Assembly: GCF_030733685.1 (NCBI RefSeq)
Contig: NZ_JASHIM010000010.1
Span: 62,001-126,000 of the forward strand
DNA length: 64,000 bases
Reading direction: 5' to 3'
Source of the DNA: Roseovarius sp. MMSF_3281
GTDB taxonomy: Bacteria > Pseudomonadota > Alphaproteobacteria > Rhodobacterales > Rhodobacteraceae
The translations under genes were made by a program, and so were the position numbers. Of the stretch, positions 51,523 to 61,972 are shown piece by piece. Position 1 is the first letter of the stretch. The number at the start of each line of letters is the position of its first letter. A model generated the notes under the pieces. That model searched no databases. It was not told where the DNA came from and was given only the letters and a program-made list of their open reading frames with translations.

Positions 51523-52719
51523 ATGTTGATCAGGAATGTCACAGTCGCAACGATGGGAGAGGGCGGCACAGGCTATGGCCTGCGGCCCGATTGCGCCGTG
51601 TTGATCGAAGGCGACAGGATCGCCCAGGTGACCCCCGAGGCAAAGCTTGCCCCGACCACTGGCACAGATGGTGAGATCAACGGCGAGGGCCGCTTGCTGA
51701 CGCCGGGTTTGATCGACTGTCACACCCATATCGTCCACGGCGGCAATCGCGCGCGCGAATTTGAAATGCGCCTTGAGGGGGCCAGCTACGAAGAGGTCGC
51801 CCGCGCCGGGGGCGGCATTGTCTCGACCGTCACTGCCACCCGCGACACGCCCGAAACAACGCTTCTGGCGCAGGCCCTGACCCGCGCCGACGCCCTGATC
51901 GCCGAAGGGGCGACAACGATCGAGGTCAAGTCGGGTTACGGCCTCGACATCGACACCGAGTTGAAAATGCTCCGGGTGGCCCGCGCCATTGGGCAAGAGC
52001 GCCCCGTTCGCGTGCTCACCTCCTTTCTGGGGGCGCATGCCGTGCCCAAGGGGGTGGAGGCCGACGCTTATATCGACGATGTTTGCATCCCCGCCCTCAA
52101 GGCCGCCCATGCCGAGGGGTTGGTCGATGCGGTGGACGGGTTTTGCGAGGGCATCGCCTTCACTCCGGCGCAAATCGGGCGGGTCTTCGAGGCGGCACAG
52201 GCCTTGGGCCTGCCGGTCAAACTGCATTCCGATCAACTGTCGAACCTTGGCGGCACACCGCTTGCCGCGCAATACGGCGCGCTGTCGGTTGATCACGTGG
52301 AATACTCTTCCGAGGGCGACGCCCGCGCCATGGCGCAGGCGGGTAGCGTCGCAGTGCTTTTGCCCGGCGCCTTCTACACGCTGCACGAAACCCAAAAACC
52401 GCCCGTCGCGGCCTTCCGCCAACACGGGGTGCCCATGGCCGTCGCCACCGATTGGAATCCCGGCTCCTCGCCCATGGGCTCGATCCTCTTGGCGATGAAC
52501 ATGGCCTGCACGTTTTTCGGCCTCACCCCGGCCGAGGCCTTGGCCGGTACCACCTGCCATGCTGCCCGCGCGCTTGGTCTACAGGACACAGGGGTCATCG
52601 CCCCCGGCATGCGCGCCGATCTGGCGCTTTGGGATGTCGAGGCCCCGGCAGAGCTGTCGTACAGAATAGGGGTCAACCCCCTTCACACACGGATTTTCGG
52701 AGGGCAGCCATGCCAGTAA
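51523..52719 (+). CDS. hutI: Imidazolonepropionase
   Basis: A 398-residue amidohydrolase that opens 4-imidazolone-5-propanoate to formiminoglutamate. Metal ligands: HxH in '[14 protein letters not shown]', His in '[11 protein letters not shown]' and Asp in '[14 protein letters not shown]'. '[19 protein letters not shown]' is the diagnostic HutI block. The ATG at 51523 has GGAG six bases upstream; an ATG at 51511 would add four residues. The last ten bases overlap the hutH start. Confidence 0.96.
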   Translation: MLIRNVTVATMGEGGTGYGLRPDCAVLIEGDRIAQVTPEAKLAPTTGTDGEINGEGRLLTPGLIDCHTHIVHGGNRAREFEMRLEGASYEEVARAGGGIVSTVTATRDTPETTLLAQALTRADALIAEGATTIEVKSGYGLDIDTELKMLRVARAIGQERPVRVLTSFLGAHAVPKGVEADAYIDDVCIPALKAAHAEGLVDAVDGFCEGIAFTPAQIGRVFEAAQALGLPVKLHSDQLSNLGGTPLAAQYGALSVDHVEYSSEGDARAMAQAGSVAVLLPGAFYTLHETQKPPVAAFRQHGVPMAVATDWNPGSSPMGSILLAMNMACTFFGLTPAEALAGTTCHAARALGLQDTGVIAPGMRADLALWDVEAPAELSYRIGVNPLHTRIFGGQPCQ

Positions 52720-54230
52720 CATTGGACCCCGGCGCGACGCGCCTTGCCACGCTTGAGGCGATCTGGCGCGATGGCGTTTCGGCCGGGTTGGCCCCGGATG
52801 CGCGCGGCGCGGTGGATCAGGCCGCGCAGGTCGTGCAAAAGGCCGCGCAGGGCGGCGCGCCCATTTATGGCGTCAACACCGGCTTTGGCAAACTGGCCTC
52901 GGTGCGCATTTCGCCCGAGGATACCGAGACCCTGCAACGCAACCTCATCCTGTCGCATTGCTGCGGCGTGGGCGCGGGGTTGGAGGTGGACACCACCCGC
53001 CTGATGATGGCGCTGAAGCTGCTGTCACTGGGGCGGGGCGCCTCGGGCGTGCGCTGGGACATTTGCGCGCTTCTGGAAGGGATGCTTGGCGCGGACGTGA
53101 CCCCGGTGATCCCCGCGCAAGGCTCGGTCGGGGCCTCGGGCGATTTGGCCCCGCTGGCGCATCTGGCCGCGGTGATGATCGGCGAAGGCGAGGCTTGGCA
53201 TAAAGGTACCCGCATGCCCGGTGGCGCGGTGCTGGAACAGGCGGGGCTTGCGCCCGTGGTGCTTGGCCCCAAGGAGGGGCTTGCCCTGATCAACGGCACA
53301 CAGTTTTCCACCGCCTGCGCCTTGGCCGCGCTTTTCGATGCCATGCGGATGCTGCGGGCCTGCGTGGTTACCTCGGCGCTTTCCACCGATGCCATCATGG
53401 GCTCCACCCAACCCCTGCAACCGGCCATCCATGCCCTGCGCGGCCAGCCGGGGCAAATCGACGTGGCGCGCGCCATGTCCGACCTGATGGCGGGCAGCGA
53501 AATCCGCGAAAGCCACCGCGAGGATGACCCGCGCGTGCAAGACCCCTATTGCATCCGCTGTCAGCCACAGGTCGCGGGTGCGGCGTTGGACCTTCTGCGT
53601 TTTGCCGCGCAGACGCTTGAGATCGAGGCCAACGCCGTCACCGACAACCCGCTGGTAACCGATGCGGGCATCCTTTCGGGTGGCAATTTCCATGCCGAAC
53701 CCGTGGGCTTTGCCGCCGATCAAATCGCGCTGGCCCTTGCGGAAATCGGGGCCATTGCACAGCGCCGCGTGGCTCTGATGGTGGACCCGACGCTGAGTTT
53801 CGATTTGCCGCCCTTCCTGACGCCTGAACCGGGGCTGAATTCGGGCTTCATGATTGCCGAGGTCACCACCGCCGCCCTGATGAGCGAGAACAAGCATCTG
53901 GCCAATCCCTGCACCACCGATTCAACGCCCACCTCCGCCAACCAAGAAGATCACGTCAGCATGGCCGCCCATGGCGCGCGGCGCCTCAAGCGGATGAATG
54001 CCAACCTTTCGGTGATCCTTGGGGTCGAGGCGCTTTGCGCCGGTCAAGGGGTCGAGGCCCGTGCGCCGCTGCAAACCTCGAACAGCCTGCAATACGCCCT
54101 CGCAACCCTGCGCGATGCCGTGCCCGCCTTGGGCGCAGATCGCTACATGGCCCCCGATCTTGAGGCCGCCGCCGGGTTGATCCGTAGCGATGCGCTGGCC
54201 CAATCCGCCGGGGTTGATGTGACGCTATGA
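52710..54230 (+). CDS. hutH: Histidine ammonia-lyase
   Basis: A 506-residue enzyme that converts L-histidine to urocanate. The self-forming MIO cofactor triad is Ala142-Ser143-Gly144 in '[14 protein letters not shown]', the same numbers as in Pseudomonas HAL. '[16 protein letters not shown]' near the N-terminus supplies the catalytic Tyr loop, and '[18 protein letters not shown]' is the other family signature. Start ATG at 52710 lies inside the end of hutI, with GGAGGG upstream. It overlaps hutG by ATGA. Confidence 0.98.
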   Translation: MPVTLDPGATRLATLEAIWRDGVSAGLAPDARGAVDQAAQVVQKAAQGGAPIYGVNTGFGKLASVRISPEDTETLQRNLILSHCCGVGAGLEVDTTRLMMALKLLSLGRGASGVRWDICALLEGMLGADVTPVIPAQGSVGASGDLAPLAHLAAVMIGEGEAWHKGTRMPGGAVLEQAGLAPVVLGPKEGLALINGTQFSTACALAALFDAMRMLRACVVTSALSTDAIMGSTQPLQPAIHALRGQPGQIDVARAMSDLMAGSEIRESHREDDPRVQDPYCIRCQPQVAGAALDLLRFAAQTLEIEANAVTDNPLVTDAGILSGGNFHAEPVGFAADQIALALAEIGAIAQRRVALMVDPTLSFDLPPFLTPEPGLNSGFMIAEVTTAALMSENKHLANPCTTDSTPTSANQEDHVSMAAHGARRLKRMNANLSVILGVEALCAGQGVEARAPLQTSNSLQYALATLRDAVPALGADRYMAPDLEAAAGLIRSDALAQSAGVDVTL

Positions 54231-55015
54231 GCTTTCTTGAGATCACCCGCGGCGAAAGCCCCCTTGTTCTGGGCCTGCCCCATACCGGCACCGAACTCCC
54301 CGATCAGGTGGCCGAGGCGCTGAACGAAACCGGCCATGCCCTTGCCGATACCGATTGGCATATTCACGACCTTTACGAAGGGCTGGCCCCGGGTGTGACC
54401 ACCGTGCGCACCCGCATTCACCGCTATGCCATCGACGTCAACCGCGACCCGTCGGGGGCAAGCCTTTATCCGGGGCAAAACACCACCACGCTTTGCCCGC
54501 TTACCGATTTCGACGGGCGGCCCATTTACCGCGAGAAACACAGCCCCGATGCGGCGGAGGTCGAACAGCGGCGACAGGCCTATCACGCCCCTTACCACGC
54601 GGCGCTGCTGGCCGAGCTTGAGCGCGTAAAGGCCACCCATGGCTTTGCCCTGCTCTACGATTGCCATTCCATCCGGTCGGAAATCCCGTTCCTTTTCGAG
54701 GGCACGCTGCCCGATTTCAACATCGGCACCGACAACGGCAGCACCTGCGACGCCAGTATCGAAGCGGCGGTGCTCCAGCGGTGCGAGGCGGCCGAGGGTT
54801 TTTCCACCATCCTCAATGGCCGGTTCAAAGGCGGCTGGACAACCCGTCATTATGGCCGCCCGGATGAAGGATTCCACGCCATCCAGATGGAACTGGCGCA
54901 ATCCACCTACATGCAAGAACAACCGCCTTGGCACTTTGACGCCAGTCGCGCCAAGCGCCTTCGCACCCACCTGCAACCCATTCTGCAAGACCTAGTTCGT
55001 TGGAGACCCGCATGA
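54227..55015 (+). CDS. hutG: N-formylglutamate deformylase
   Basis: A 262-residue enzyme of the N-formylglutamate amidohydrolase family (PF05013 type). Motifs: '[18 protein letters not shown]', '[10 protein letters not shown]', '[18 protein letters not shown]' and '[18 protein letters not shown]', containing the likely Zn ligands His and Glu/Asp. It takes the HutF product to glutamate and formate, so the pathway here is the five-enzyme route. It overlaps both hutH and hutU by ATGA. Confidence 0.95.
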   Translation: MSFLEITRGESPLVLGLPHTGTELPDQVAEALNETGHALADTDWHIHDLYEGLAPGVTTVRTRIHRYAIDVNRDPSGASLYPGQNTTTLCPLTDFDGRPIYREKHSPDAAEVEQRRQAYHAPYHAALLAELERVKATHGFALLYDCHSIRSEIPFLFEGTLPDFNIGTDNGSTCDASIEAAVLQRCEAAEGFSTILNGRFKGGWTTRHYGRPDEGFHAIQMELAQSTYMQEQPPWHFDASRAKRLRTHLQPILQDLVRWRPA

Positions 55016-56685
55016 CTGATCCCCGCCATAACCTGCGCGATATCTACCCGCCCACCGGCCCCGAGATCACCGCCAAAAGCTGGCTGACCGAAGCGGCGAT
55101 GCGGATGCTGATGAACAACCTGCACCCCGACGTGGCCGAAAACCCCCATGAACTGGTGGTCTATGGCGGCATCGGCCGCGCCGCCCGCACATGGGAGGAT
55201 TTCGACCGCATCGTCGCGGGGCTGAAAGACCTTGAAGACGACGAAACCCTCGTCGTGCAATCGGGCAAGCCCATCGCCATCGTCAAAACCCATGTCGATG
55301 CGCCCCGCGTGTTGATCGCCAATTCCAACATCGTGCCGCATTGGGCCAATTGGGACCATTTCAACGAATTGGATAAAAAGGGCCTGATGATGTACGGCCA
55401 GATGACCGCCGGGTCATGGATCTACATCGGCACCCAAGGCATCGTGCAAGGCACCTATGAAACCTTTGCCGAGGCCGGGCGACAGCACTACGGCGGCGAT
55501 CTTTCGGGGCGCTGGATTCTCACCGGCGGCTTGGGCGGCATGGGCGGCGCGCAACCCTTGGCTGCCGTCATGGCCGGGGCCTGCTGCTTGGCGGTGGAAT
55601 GCAACCCCGACAGCATAGATTTCCGCCTGCGCACCCGTTACGTGGATGAGAAAACCGACAGCCTCGACGAGGCGCTTGAGATGATCGACCGCTGGACCAA
55701 GGCGGGCGAGGCGAAATCCGTGGCGCTTCTGGGCAATGCCGCCGATATCTTCCCCGAGATTCACAATCGCGGCATCCGCCCCGATATCGTCACCGATCAA
55801 ACATCGGCGCATGACCCCGTGAACGGCTACCTGCCGCAGGGCTGGACCATGGCCCAATGGCGCGAGGGGCGCGAAAGTGACCCCAAGGCCGTCGAGGCAG
55901 CCGCGCGCGCTTCGATGAAGACCCACGTCAAGGCGATGGTGGATTTCTGGAACGACGGGGTGCCGACGCTGGATTACGGCAACAACATCCGCCAGGTGGC
56001 GAAAGAGGAGGGGCTGGACAACGCCTTTGCCTTCCCCGGTTTCGTCCCGGCCTATATCCGCCCGCTTTTCTGCGAAGGTATCGGCCCCTTCCGCTGGTGC
56101 GCCCTGTCGGGCGACCCCGAGGATATCTACAAAACCGACCAAGCGATGAAGGAACTCTTTCCCGAAAACACCCACCTGCACAACTGGCTGGATATGGCGC
56201 GCGAGCGGATTTCTTTCCAGGGACTGCCCGCGCGCATCTGCTGGATCGGATTGGGCGACCGGCACCGCGCTGGGCTGAAGTTCAACGAGATGATCGCCAA
56301 TGGCGAGTTGAAGGCCCCCGTGGTGATCGGGCGCGACCACCTCGATAGCGGCTCGGTCGCCTCGCCCAACCGCGAAACCGAGGCGATGCGCGATGGCTCG
56401 GACGCGGTCAGCGATTGGCCCTTGCTCAATGCGCTGGTCAACACCGCCTCGGGGGCGACATGGGTGTCGCTGCATCACGGCGGCGGTGTTGGCATGGGGT
56501 TTAGCCAACATGCCGGTGTGGTGATCGTGGCCGATGGCACGCCGCAGGCCGCCAAGCGGCTGGAACGCGTGCTATGGAACGATCCGGCCTCAGGTGTCTG
56601 GCGTCATGCCGACGCGGGCTATGACCGGGCGCTTCAATGCGCCAAGGATCACGGTCTGCGCCTGCCCGGAATTCTGGGGCAATAA
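55012..56685 (+). CDS. hutU: Urocanate hydratase
   Basis: A 557-residue urocanase, the standard length. NAD-binding landmarks: '[20 protein letters not shown]' and '[18 protein letters not shown]', plus '[20 protein letters not shown]' near the catalytic Asp region. It converts urocanate to imidazolonepropionate, the substrate of HutI. It is the last gene of the plus-strand hut operon and ends four bases from a converging lipoprotein gene. Confidence 0.98.
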   Translation: MTDPRHNLRDIYPPTGPEITAKSWLTEAAMRMLMNNLHPDVAENPHELVVYGGIGRAARTWEDFDRIVAGLKDLEDDETLVVQSGKPIAIVKTHVDAPRVLIANSNIVPHWANWDHFNELDKKGLMMYGQMTAGSWIYIGTQGIVQGTYETFAEAGRQHYGGDLSGRWILTGGLGGMGGAQPLAAVMAGACCLAVECNPDSIDFRLRTRYVDEKTDSLDEALEMIDRWTKAGEAKSVALLGNAADIFPEIHNRGIRPDIVTDQTSAHDPVNGYLPQGWTMAQWREGRESDPKAVEAAARASMKTHVKAMVDFWNDGVPTLDYGNNIRQVAKEEGLDNAFAFPGFVPAYIRPLFCEGIGPFRWCALSGDPEDIYKTDQAMKELFPENTHLHNWLDMARERISFQGLPARICWIGLGDRHRAGLKFNEMIANGELKAPVVIGRDHLDSGSVASPNRETEAMRDGSDAVSDWPLLNALVNTASGATWVSLHHGGGVGMGFSQHAGVVIVADGTPQAAKRLERVLWNDPASGVWRHADAGYDRALQCAKDHGLRLPGILGQ

Positions 56686-56689
56686 CCGC

Positions 56690-57901
56690 TTACGGCGCCA
56701 ACGCGTCAGAGCCCTGCACGATGATCTTGGCAATCCCCGGTCGGGCCGTATTACGGTGCGATTCCAGGGGATTGCTGGCAAGCCCCGCATATGTGGGCGC
56801 GTTCGAGACGATCACGTTGGTCAGGGCAACATCCAGCCTTGGCCCCAAGTACGAGGTGGTCAGCGGATAGCCGAACATGTCGTTCGGATCGTAATAGACC
56901 ACCAGGGAAAGCGGGCCGCTGTCGCGCCGCGTATTGCGCGCGGCGTTCAGCACCTGAAGGAAATCATCAAGTTGGTTCGATACCTCGGGCGGTGCGGCCT
57001 GCTGCGCGGCGAGGTTGGCCGTTTGATAGGCACGCTGGTTGCGCGTCGTACGCGTGGCATCATCCGGCGCAAGGGCGGTGTCCAGCAAAGGCAACTGATG
57101 GGTGGCAAGGTGAATGGCCTTCACCGGGCCCAGTGCGCGGGCCTTGCGCGTACCGCCCGCCCCGTCATCCAAGGCAAGGAAGGCATCCAGAACCACCTTT
57201 GCACCAAGGCTTTCCGGCACCAGCATCACAGGCGTGTCCGAGGCCCCCGATAGCCCAAGGCACTTGACCGTTTCGGAGGATCGCCCCGTGTTGCGCCCAG
57301 AAATCCGCCCGCCCATCAATTCACACAGCGCTTGGCGCATGTTCTTGCGCACTACGTCGCCACGCGGGCCGGTATAGGCCACCGCATCGACGAAGCACTC
57401 GTTCATCAAATTGTCTTTCAGGGTTGCGTTCAATGTGCCCCGTTGCGGAAGTTTGCCAGTCGAGTCCGCGATCTGCACGCTATCGATCTCGTCGCGGGCC
57501 TTGTCGAATGTCTCGCCCCACAACAGGAAGGACATGTCATAGGTCACGCCGCCCTGTCCTTGCATGGTCATATCAATGCGCTGGACCGCGCTTTGCTGGC
57601 CGGGGATGTCGGGGTATTCCTTGGTGGGGGTATAATCGCGCGGCGCAAAGCTTGTGTTGCCAATCGCCTCGGCAATCAACCCCGCGCGTTTCGCAACCCA
57701 GTTGTTGGCGCCGTAATACTTGTGAAAGCCCGAACACATGCCATGCGCCATGACCACGCGCACCCGGTTGGTCTTGGATTGGGTGGCCAATGTCATCGCC
57801 CCGGGAAACACCTGTTCGCCAACCACATCGGGCGGGTCGTAAGGCGTGGTGCATCCCGCAATCAGCGGGATCAACAGCAAAAGGCAGGCTAGGCGTTTCA
57901 T
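56690..57901 (-). CDS. Predicted lipoprotein with alpha/beta-hydrolase-like features
   Basis: A 403-residue protein with a lipobox 'LIPLIAGCTT', lipidated at Cys17. 'VRVVMAHGMCSGFHKYYGAN' resembles the oxyanion-hole HG strand of alpha/beta hydrolases, and 'MLVPESLGAKVVLDAFLAL' has the form of a nucleophile elbow with Ser. A possible Asp and His follow ('VVYYDPNDMFGYP'). So it may be a membrane-anchored lipase or esterase, but the family is not one I recognise. The ATG at 57901 gives the lipobox; the frame is open upstream without it. It is converging with hutU. Confidence 0.72.
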   Translation of the reverse strand: MKRLACLLLLIPLIAGCTTPYDPPDVVGEQVFPGAMTLATQSKTNRVRVVMAHGMCSGFHKYYGANNWVAKRAGLIAEAIGNTSFAPRDYTPTKEYPDIPGQQSAVQRIDMTMQGQGGVTYDMSFLLWGETFDKARDEIDSVQIADSTGKLPQRGTLNATLKDNLMNECFVDAVAYTGPRGDVVRKNMRQALCELMGGRISGRNTGRSSETVKCLGLSGASDTPVMLVPESLGAKVVLDAFLALDDGAGGTRKARALGPVKAIHLATHQLPLLDTALAPDDATRTTRNQRAYQTANLAAQQAAPPEVSNQLDDFLQVLNAARNTRRDSGPLSLVVYYDPNDMFGYPLTTSYLGPRLDVALTNVIVSNAPTYAGLASNPLESHRNTARPGIAKIIVQGSDALAP

Positions 57902-58228
57902 TTGGTCGATCCCCCCGAACTGTCCCGGTCCTACAAGCATTCCGGATTTTTCGGCGTTACACAATCTTGAATTGATCTCTTTGGGGTGCGCACAGGCATG
58001 AAGGTTCTCATCCGTCGCCGTATCGGGCAGCGCCGCATGCCTTGCATCTTCGCGCCGGCGTTAGCCCTTGCGCCACAGGTCGCACACTGAGCGCTTACAA
58101 TTCTGCTGGCACAATCTATCCTCATCGCAACGAAGCTCCCGTGACGATTCGCCTGCTGTCGGTTGACGAGGAGACTGTCATTATTCGCTGCGCCAAACCG
58201 TTTGCAGTCGCACAGTCGGAGTTTGCTG
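57902..58228. other. Intergenic gap between divergent lipoprotein and HlyD genes
   Basis: 327 bases with no convincing gene, repeat or long dyad. It must hold the promoters for the lipoprotein (minus) and the HlyD-RbbA-permease operon (plus), but I cannot point to firm -35/-10 pairs. Confidence 0.5.
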
Positions 58229-59245
58229 ATGAAGTACCTACGCCCCCTGGTTGCCTTGGTCGGTGTTCTTGCCGCCCTTGCCGCGATTGCCTGGTATGTC
58301 TGGGATCAGAGCACTGGTGGCCTGCCAAGCGGCATTGCCAGTGGTAACGGTCGGATCGAGGCCGAACAGATCGATATCGCCACGCGCACACCGGGCCGTA
58401 TCGACCGTATCCTTGTCAGCGAGGGCGATCTTGTCGAGGCGGGGCAGGTTCTGGCCGTGATGGACACGCGTGAGTTGGAGGCACAGCTTTCCCGTGCCCA
58501 GGCCGATGTGGCCAGTGCCCAAAGCCGCGTGAAAGAGATGCAGGCCATGATCGCACAACGCGAGGCGGAACTGGCACTGGCCGAAGAAGAATTCGCCAGG
58601 GCGCAGCAACTCGCCGAACGCGGCGCCACCTCTCAAGCCGTAGCCGACCAGCAGGAAACCCGGCGGGCCTCGGCGCAAGCTGCGCTGAACGCTGCAACGG
58701 CCCAGTTGCACACCGCCCAAAGAAGTGTCGAGGCAGCGGCGGCGCTGGTACAGCTTTACGAGGTGCAGATCGCCGATGCCACCTTGCTTGCGCCGGTCAT
58801 GGGGCGTGTCCTCTACCGTCTTGCACAACCCGGCGAAGTCTTGGCAGGCGGTGGTCGTGTGGTGACCTTGCTGGACCTGAGCAATGTCTACATGGAGGTG
58901 TTCCTGCCCGCCGATCAAGCCATGCTGACGGCGATAGGGGCCGACGCGCGTGTGCGGCTGGACAGCATACCCTACGCGATTCCGGCCTTCGTCAGCTTTG
59001 TCTCGCCAGAGGCGCAGTTCACGCCGCGCACGGTTGAAACAGCCGAAGAGCGCGCCGACTTGATGTTCCGCGTCAAGGTGCGGGTGCCCGAGGAACTGGT
59101 CATGCAGCATATCGAGCTGGTGCGCACCGGCCTGCGAGGCATGGCTTATGTGCGCCTCGCCGGTGCGGAGGATGTGCCATGGCCAGCGGATTACGTTGGC
59201 CGGCCCATTCCCGCCGAGGCACCAGCCCCCAGCGGCACCGAGTGA
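58229..59245 (+). CDS. HlyD-family membrane fusion protein (YhiI-like)
   Basis: A 338-residue periplasmic adaptor. One N-terminal membrane anchor ('LVALVGVLAALAAIAWYVWD'), a first lipoyl half ('TPGRIDRILVSEGDLVEAGQ'), a long alpha-helical hairpin rich in Ala/Gln/Glu (residues about 85-185), the second lipoyl half and a beta-barrel. The ATG at 58229 with GGAG upstream is preferred over one at 58163, whose leader does not resemble the family. It overlaps the ABC gene by one base (TGATG). With the next two genes it matches E. coli yhiI-rbbA-yhhJ. Confidence 0.92.
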   Translation: MKYLRPLVALVGVLAALAAIAWYVWDQSTGGLPSGIASGNGRIEAEQIDIATRTPGRIDRILVSEGDLVEAGQVLAVMDTRELEAQLSRAQADVASAQSRVKEMQAMIAQREAELALAEEEFARAQQLAERGATSQAVADQQETRRASAQAALNAATAQLHTAQRSVEAAAALVQLYEVQIADATLLAPVMGRVLYRLAQPGEVLAGGGRVVTLLDLSNVYMEVFLPADQAMLTAIGADARVRLDSIPYAIPAFVSFVSPEAQFTPRTVETAEERADLMFRVKVRVPEELVMQHIELVRTGLRGMAYVRLAGAEDVPWPADYVGRPIPAEAPAPSGTE

Positions 59246-61968
59246 TGGGCGCCGAAGCCGCTGCCGTCGCGCGGGTTGCGGACCTGCGGCACCGATACGG
59301 CGACACCACGGCGTTGGATGGTGTCAGCCTTGATTTGCCGCCGGGCCTCATGCTGGGGCTGATCGGGCCCGATGGCGTTGGCAAGTCCACGCTTCTGGGT
59401 TTGCTGGCGGGCGCGCGCGAGATCCAGAGGGGTCGCGTGACGGTTCTGGATGGGTCGATGGCCGACAATGCGCATCGCGAGGCTGTGTTGCAGCGCATCG
59501 CATATATGCCCCAGGGGCTGGGCAAGAACCTCTATCAGGAACTGAGCGTTCAGGAGAATCTTGACTTCTTCGGACGTCTCTTTGGTCATGACGGCCCGGA
59601 ACGCCGCCGTCGGATTGACCGGCTGACCAGGGCAACGGGGCTTGATCCGTTCCTGAACCGACCGGCGGGCAAACTGTCGGGCGGGATGAAGCAGAAGCTG
59701 GGCCTGTGCTGTTCGCTGATCCATGATCCCGATTTCCTGATCCTCGATGAGCCGACCACCGGGGTCGACCCGCTGTCGCGTGGCCAGTTCTGGGATCTGA
59801 TCGACGAGATTCGCGCCGAGCGGCCCGGCATGAGCGTTCTGGTTTCCACCGCCTACATGGAGGAGGCGGAGCGGTTCGACTGGCTGGCGGCGATGGATGC
59901 GGGCCGTATTTTGGCGACAGGCACGCCACAAGACTTGCGCACCGAAACCGGCAAGGAGGATTTGGAATCTGCCTTTGTCTCGCTTTTGCCTGCCGACAAG
60001 CAACACGCGGACGGCCCTTTGGTGATCCCGCCCCGCGAGACCCGGCCCGGCGGGCCCGCCATCGTAGCCCGGAACCTTACCCGGCGCTTTGGCGATTTCA
60101 CCGCTGTCAACAACGTCAGCTTCGAGATCGAGCGCGGCGAAATCTTCGGCTTTCTCGGTTCCAACGGCTCGGGCAAGACCACGACGATGAAAATGCTGAC
60201 GGGATTGCTGTCTGCCTCGGAAGGCGAGGCATTCTTGTTCGGGAAACCGGCCGACGCGAGCAATATCGAGACCCGCAAGCGCGTCGGCTTCATGTCGCAG
60301 AACTTCTCGCTCTGGGGCGAGTTGATGGTGCGCCAGAACCTGACTTTGCACGCACGTCTGTTTCATATGGAAGGGACGGTCATTGCCGAACGCATCGCCG
60401 AGCTGTTGGCAGAGTTCGGCCTTGACACACAGGCCGACGCCTTTGCCAAGGATTTGCCGCTTGGCCTGAAGCAACGCTTGTCGCTGGCTTGTGCGGTGAT
60501 CCATTCGCCCGACATGCTGATCCTCGATGAGCCGACCTCGGGCGTGGACCCGGTCGCACGCGACGAATTCTGGAATCTTCTAGTCCGGCTGTCGCGGCGC
60601 GATGCGGTGACGATCTTCATCTCGACCCATTTCATGAACGAAGCATTGCGCTGTGATCGGATCAGCCTGATGCATGCGGGGGAAGTGCTGGTCTATGACA
60701 CGCCGCAGAATCTGGCCGAGGGCGGTGGGTCGGAGGGGCTGAACGAAACCTTCATCCGCTATATCCGGCAGGCGAGCGGAGACACCGAACCAAGGCAGGC
60801 CCTGGCGACCCTCACCGAAGATGCCCGCCCGCATCGGCGCATGGGGGCGGGGCTTACCCGGTTGCTGGCCGTCAGCCGCCGCGAAATGCTGGAGGTGATG
60901 CGCGATCCGATCCGGCTGGCCTTTGCCTTTCTCGGCTCGATGATCCTGATGCTGATGTTCGCCTATGGTATCTCCACGGATGTCGAGGATCTTTCCTATG
61001 CCGCCTTCGATCAGGACCGCACCCCCGAAAGCCGCGCCTATCTGGCGAATTTCGAGGGCTCGAAGATCTTTGCCGAGCAGCCCGAGGTGCAAAGCGCGGA
61101 TCAGTTGCGCGAACGGATGCAGGCGGGAGAGATTTCGCTCGCCATTGAGATACCTGCCGGCTTTGGTCGGGCGCTGACCCGTGGTCAGCCGGTAAGCGTC
61201 GCGGCCTGGATCGACGGTGCGAATACCACGCGCGCATCGACCATCGAGGGGTATGTGCAGGGCGCGCATGCGTCATTCATGAGCAACCGGATGATCCGTG
61301 AAGGGCAGGTGGCCGCCACCCCGCTGGTCAATATCGAGCCGCGCTACCGCTACAACCCCAGCTTCGAGTCGCTGCCGTCGATGGCGCCCTCGGTGCCCGC
61401 GATCCTGCTGATGCTTTTCCCTTCCATCCTCATGGCTGTCAGCATCAGCCGCGAACGCGAGATCGGCACGATCACCAATTTCTATGTCACCCCCACGGGC
61501 AAGCTTGAATTCCTTCTTGGCAAACAGTTGCCCTATGTCGGGATCGGTCTTGCCAACTGGCTTAGCCTGACCGCGATGGCGGTTTTCCTGTTCGGCGTGC
61601 CGTTGCAGGGCAGCGCCGCGGCATTGGCGCTGGGCGCGCTTGTCTATGTCTTTGCCTCGACGGGGTTCGGACTGATCATCGCGGTCTTTACCAAAAGTCA
61701 GGTCGCCGCCGTCTTTGCCACCACCATCATCGCGATGATGCCGACGGTTCAGTTCTCGGGCCTTACGCAGCCGGTCGAGACACTGGAGGGTTTCGCGCGG
61801 ATCATGGCGGCGCTTTGGCCCACCAATTACTTCATGCAGATGAGCGTGGGGGCGTTCAACAAGGCGCTCACCTTCGGTGAGCTTTGGCCGAACATTTTGC
61901 TGATCGCCGCCTTCACGCCGGTCTTCGTGGGCGTCGCGGCGCTCCTGCTCAAGAAACAGGAGGCCTGA
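59245..61968 (+). CDS. RbbA-like fused ABC transporter (two ATPase domains plus ABC-2 permease)
   Basis: A 907-residue protein, close to E. coli RbbA (911). ATPase 1: 'GPDGVGKST', 'LSGGMKQKLGL', 'FLILDEPTTGVD'. ATPase 2: 'GSNGSGKTT', a degenerate signature 'LPLGLKQRLSLA', 'MLILDEPTSGVD'. From about residue 540 an ABC-2 membrane domain follows, with one N-terminal helix, a large periplasmic loop and five C-terminal helices ('SREREIGTITNFYVTPTGKL' is the coupling helix). RbbA was described as a ribosome-bound ATPase, but the membrane part and context point to export. ATG at 59245 is preferred over 59179. Confidence 0.92.
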   Translation: MGAEAAAVARVADLRHRYGDTTALDGVSLDLPPGLMLGLIGPDGVGKSTLLGLLAGAREIQRGRVTVLDGSMADNAHREAVLQRIAYMPQGLGKNLYQELSVQENLDFFGRLFGHDGPERRRRIDRLTRATGLDPFLNRPAGKLSGGMKQKLGLCCSLIHDPDFLILDEPTTGVDPLSRGQFWDLIDEIRAERPGMSVLVSTAYMEEAERFDWLAAMDAGRILATGTPQDLRTETGKEDLESAFVSLLPADKQHADGPLVIPPRETRPGGPAIVARNLTRRFGDFTAVNNVSFEIERGEIFGFLGSNGSGKTTTMKMLTGLLSASEGEAFLFGKPADASNIETRKRVGFMSQNFSLWGELMVRQNLTLHARLFHMEGTVIAERIAELLAEFGLDTQADAFAKDLPLGLKQRLSLACAVIHSPDMLILDEPTSGVDPVARDEFWNLLVRLSRRDAVTIFISTHFMNEALRCDRISLMHAGEVLVYDTPQNLAEGGGSEGLNETFIRYIRQASGDTEPRQALATLTEDARPHRRMGAGLTRLLAVSRREMLEVMRDPIRLAFAFLGSMILMLMFAYGISTDVEDLSYAAFDQDRTPESRAYLANFEGSKIFAEQPEVQSADQLRERMQAGEISLAIEIPAGFGRALTRGQPVSVAAWIDGANTTRASTIEGYVQGAHASFMSNRMIREGQVAATPLVNIEPRYRYNPSFESLPSMAPSVPAILLMLFPSILMAVSISREREIGTITNFYVTPTGKLEFLLGKQLPYVGIGLANWLSLTAMAVFLFGVPLQGSAAALALGALVYVFASTGFGLIIAVFTKSQVAAVFATTIIAMMPTVQFSGLTQPVETLEGFARIMAALWPTNYFMQMSVGAFNKALTFGELWPNILLIAAFTPVFVGVAALLLKKQEA

Positions 61969-61972
61969 GACA

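Noticed and set aside
58042-58347. Small plus-strand gene overlapping the HlyD start
   Set aside because: The frame overlaps the HlyD signal-anchor in another phase and shows no domain. The HlyD start is well supported by GGAG and membrane anchor.
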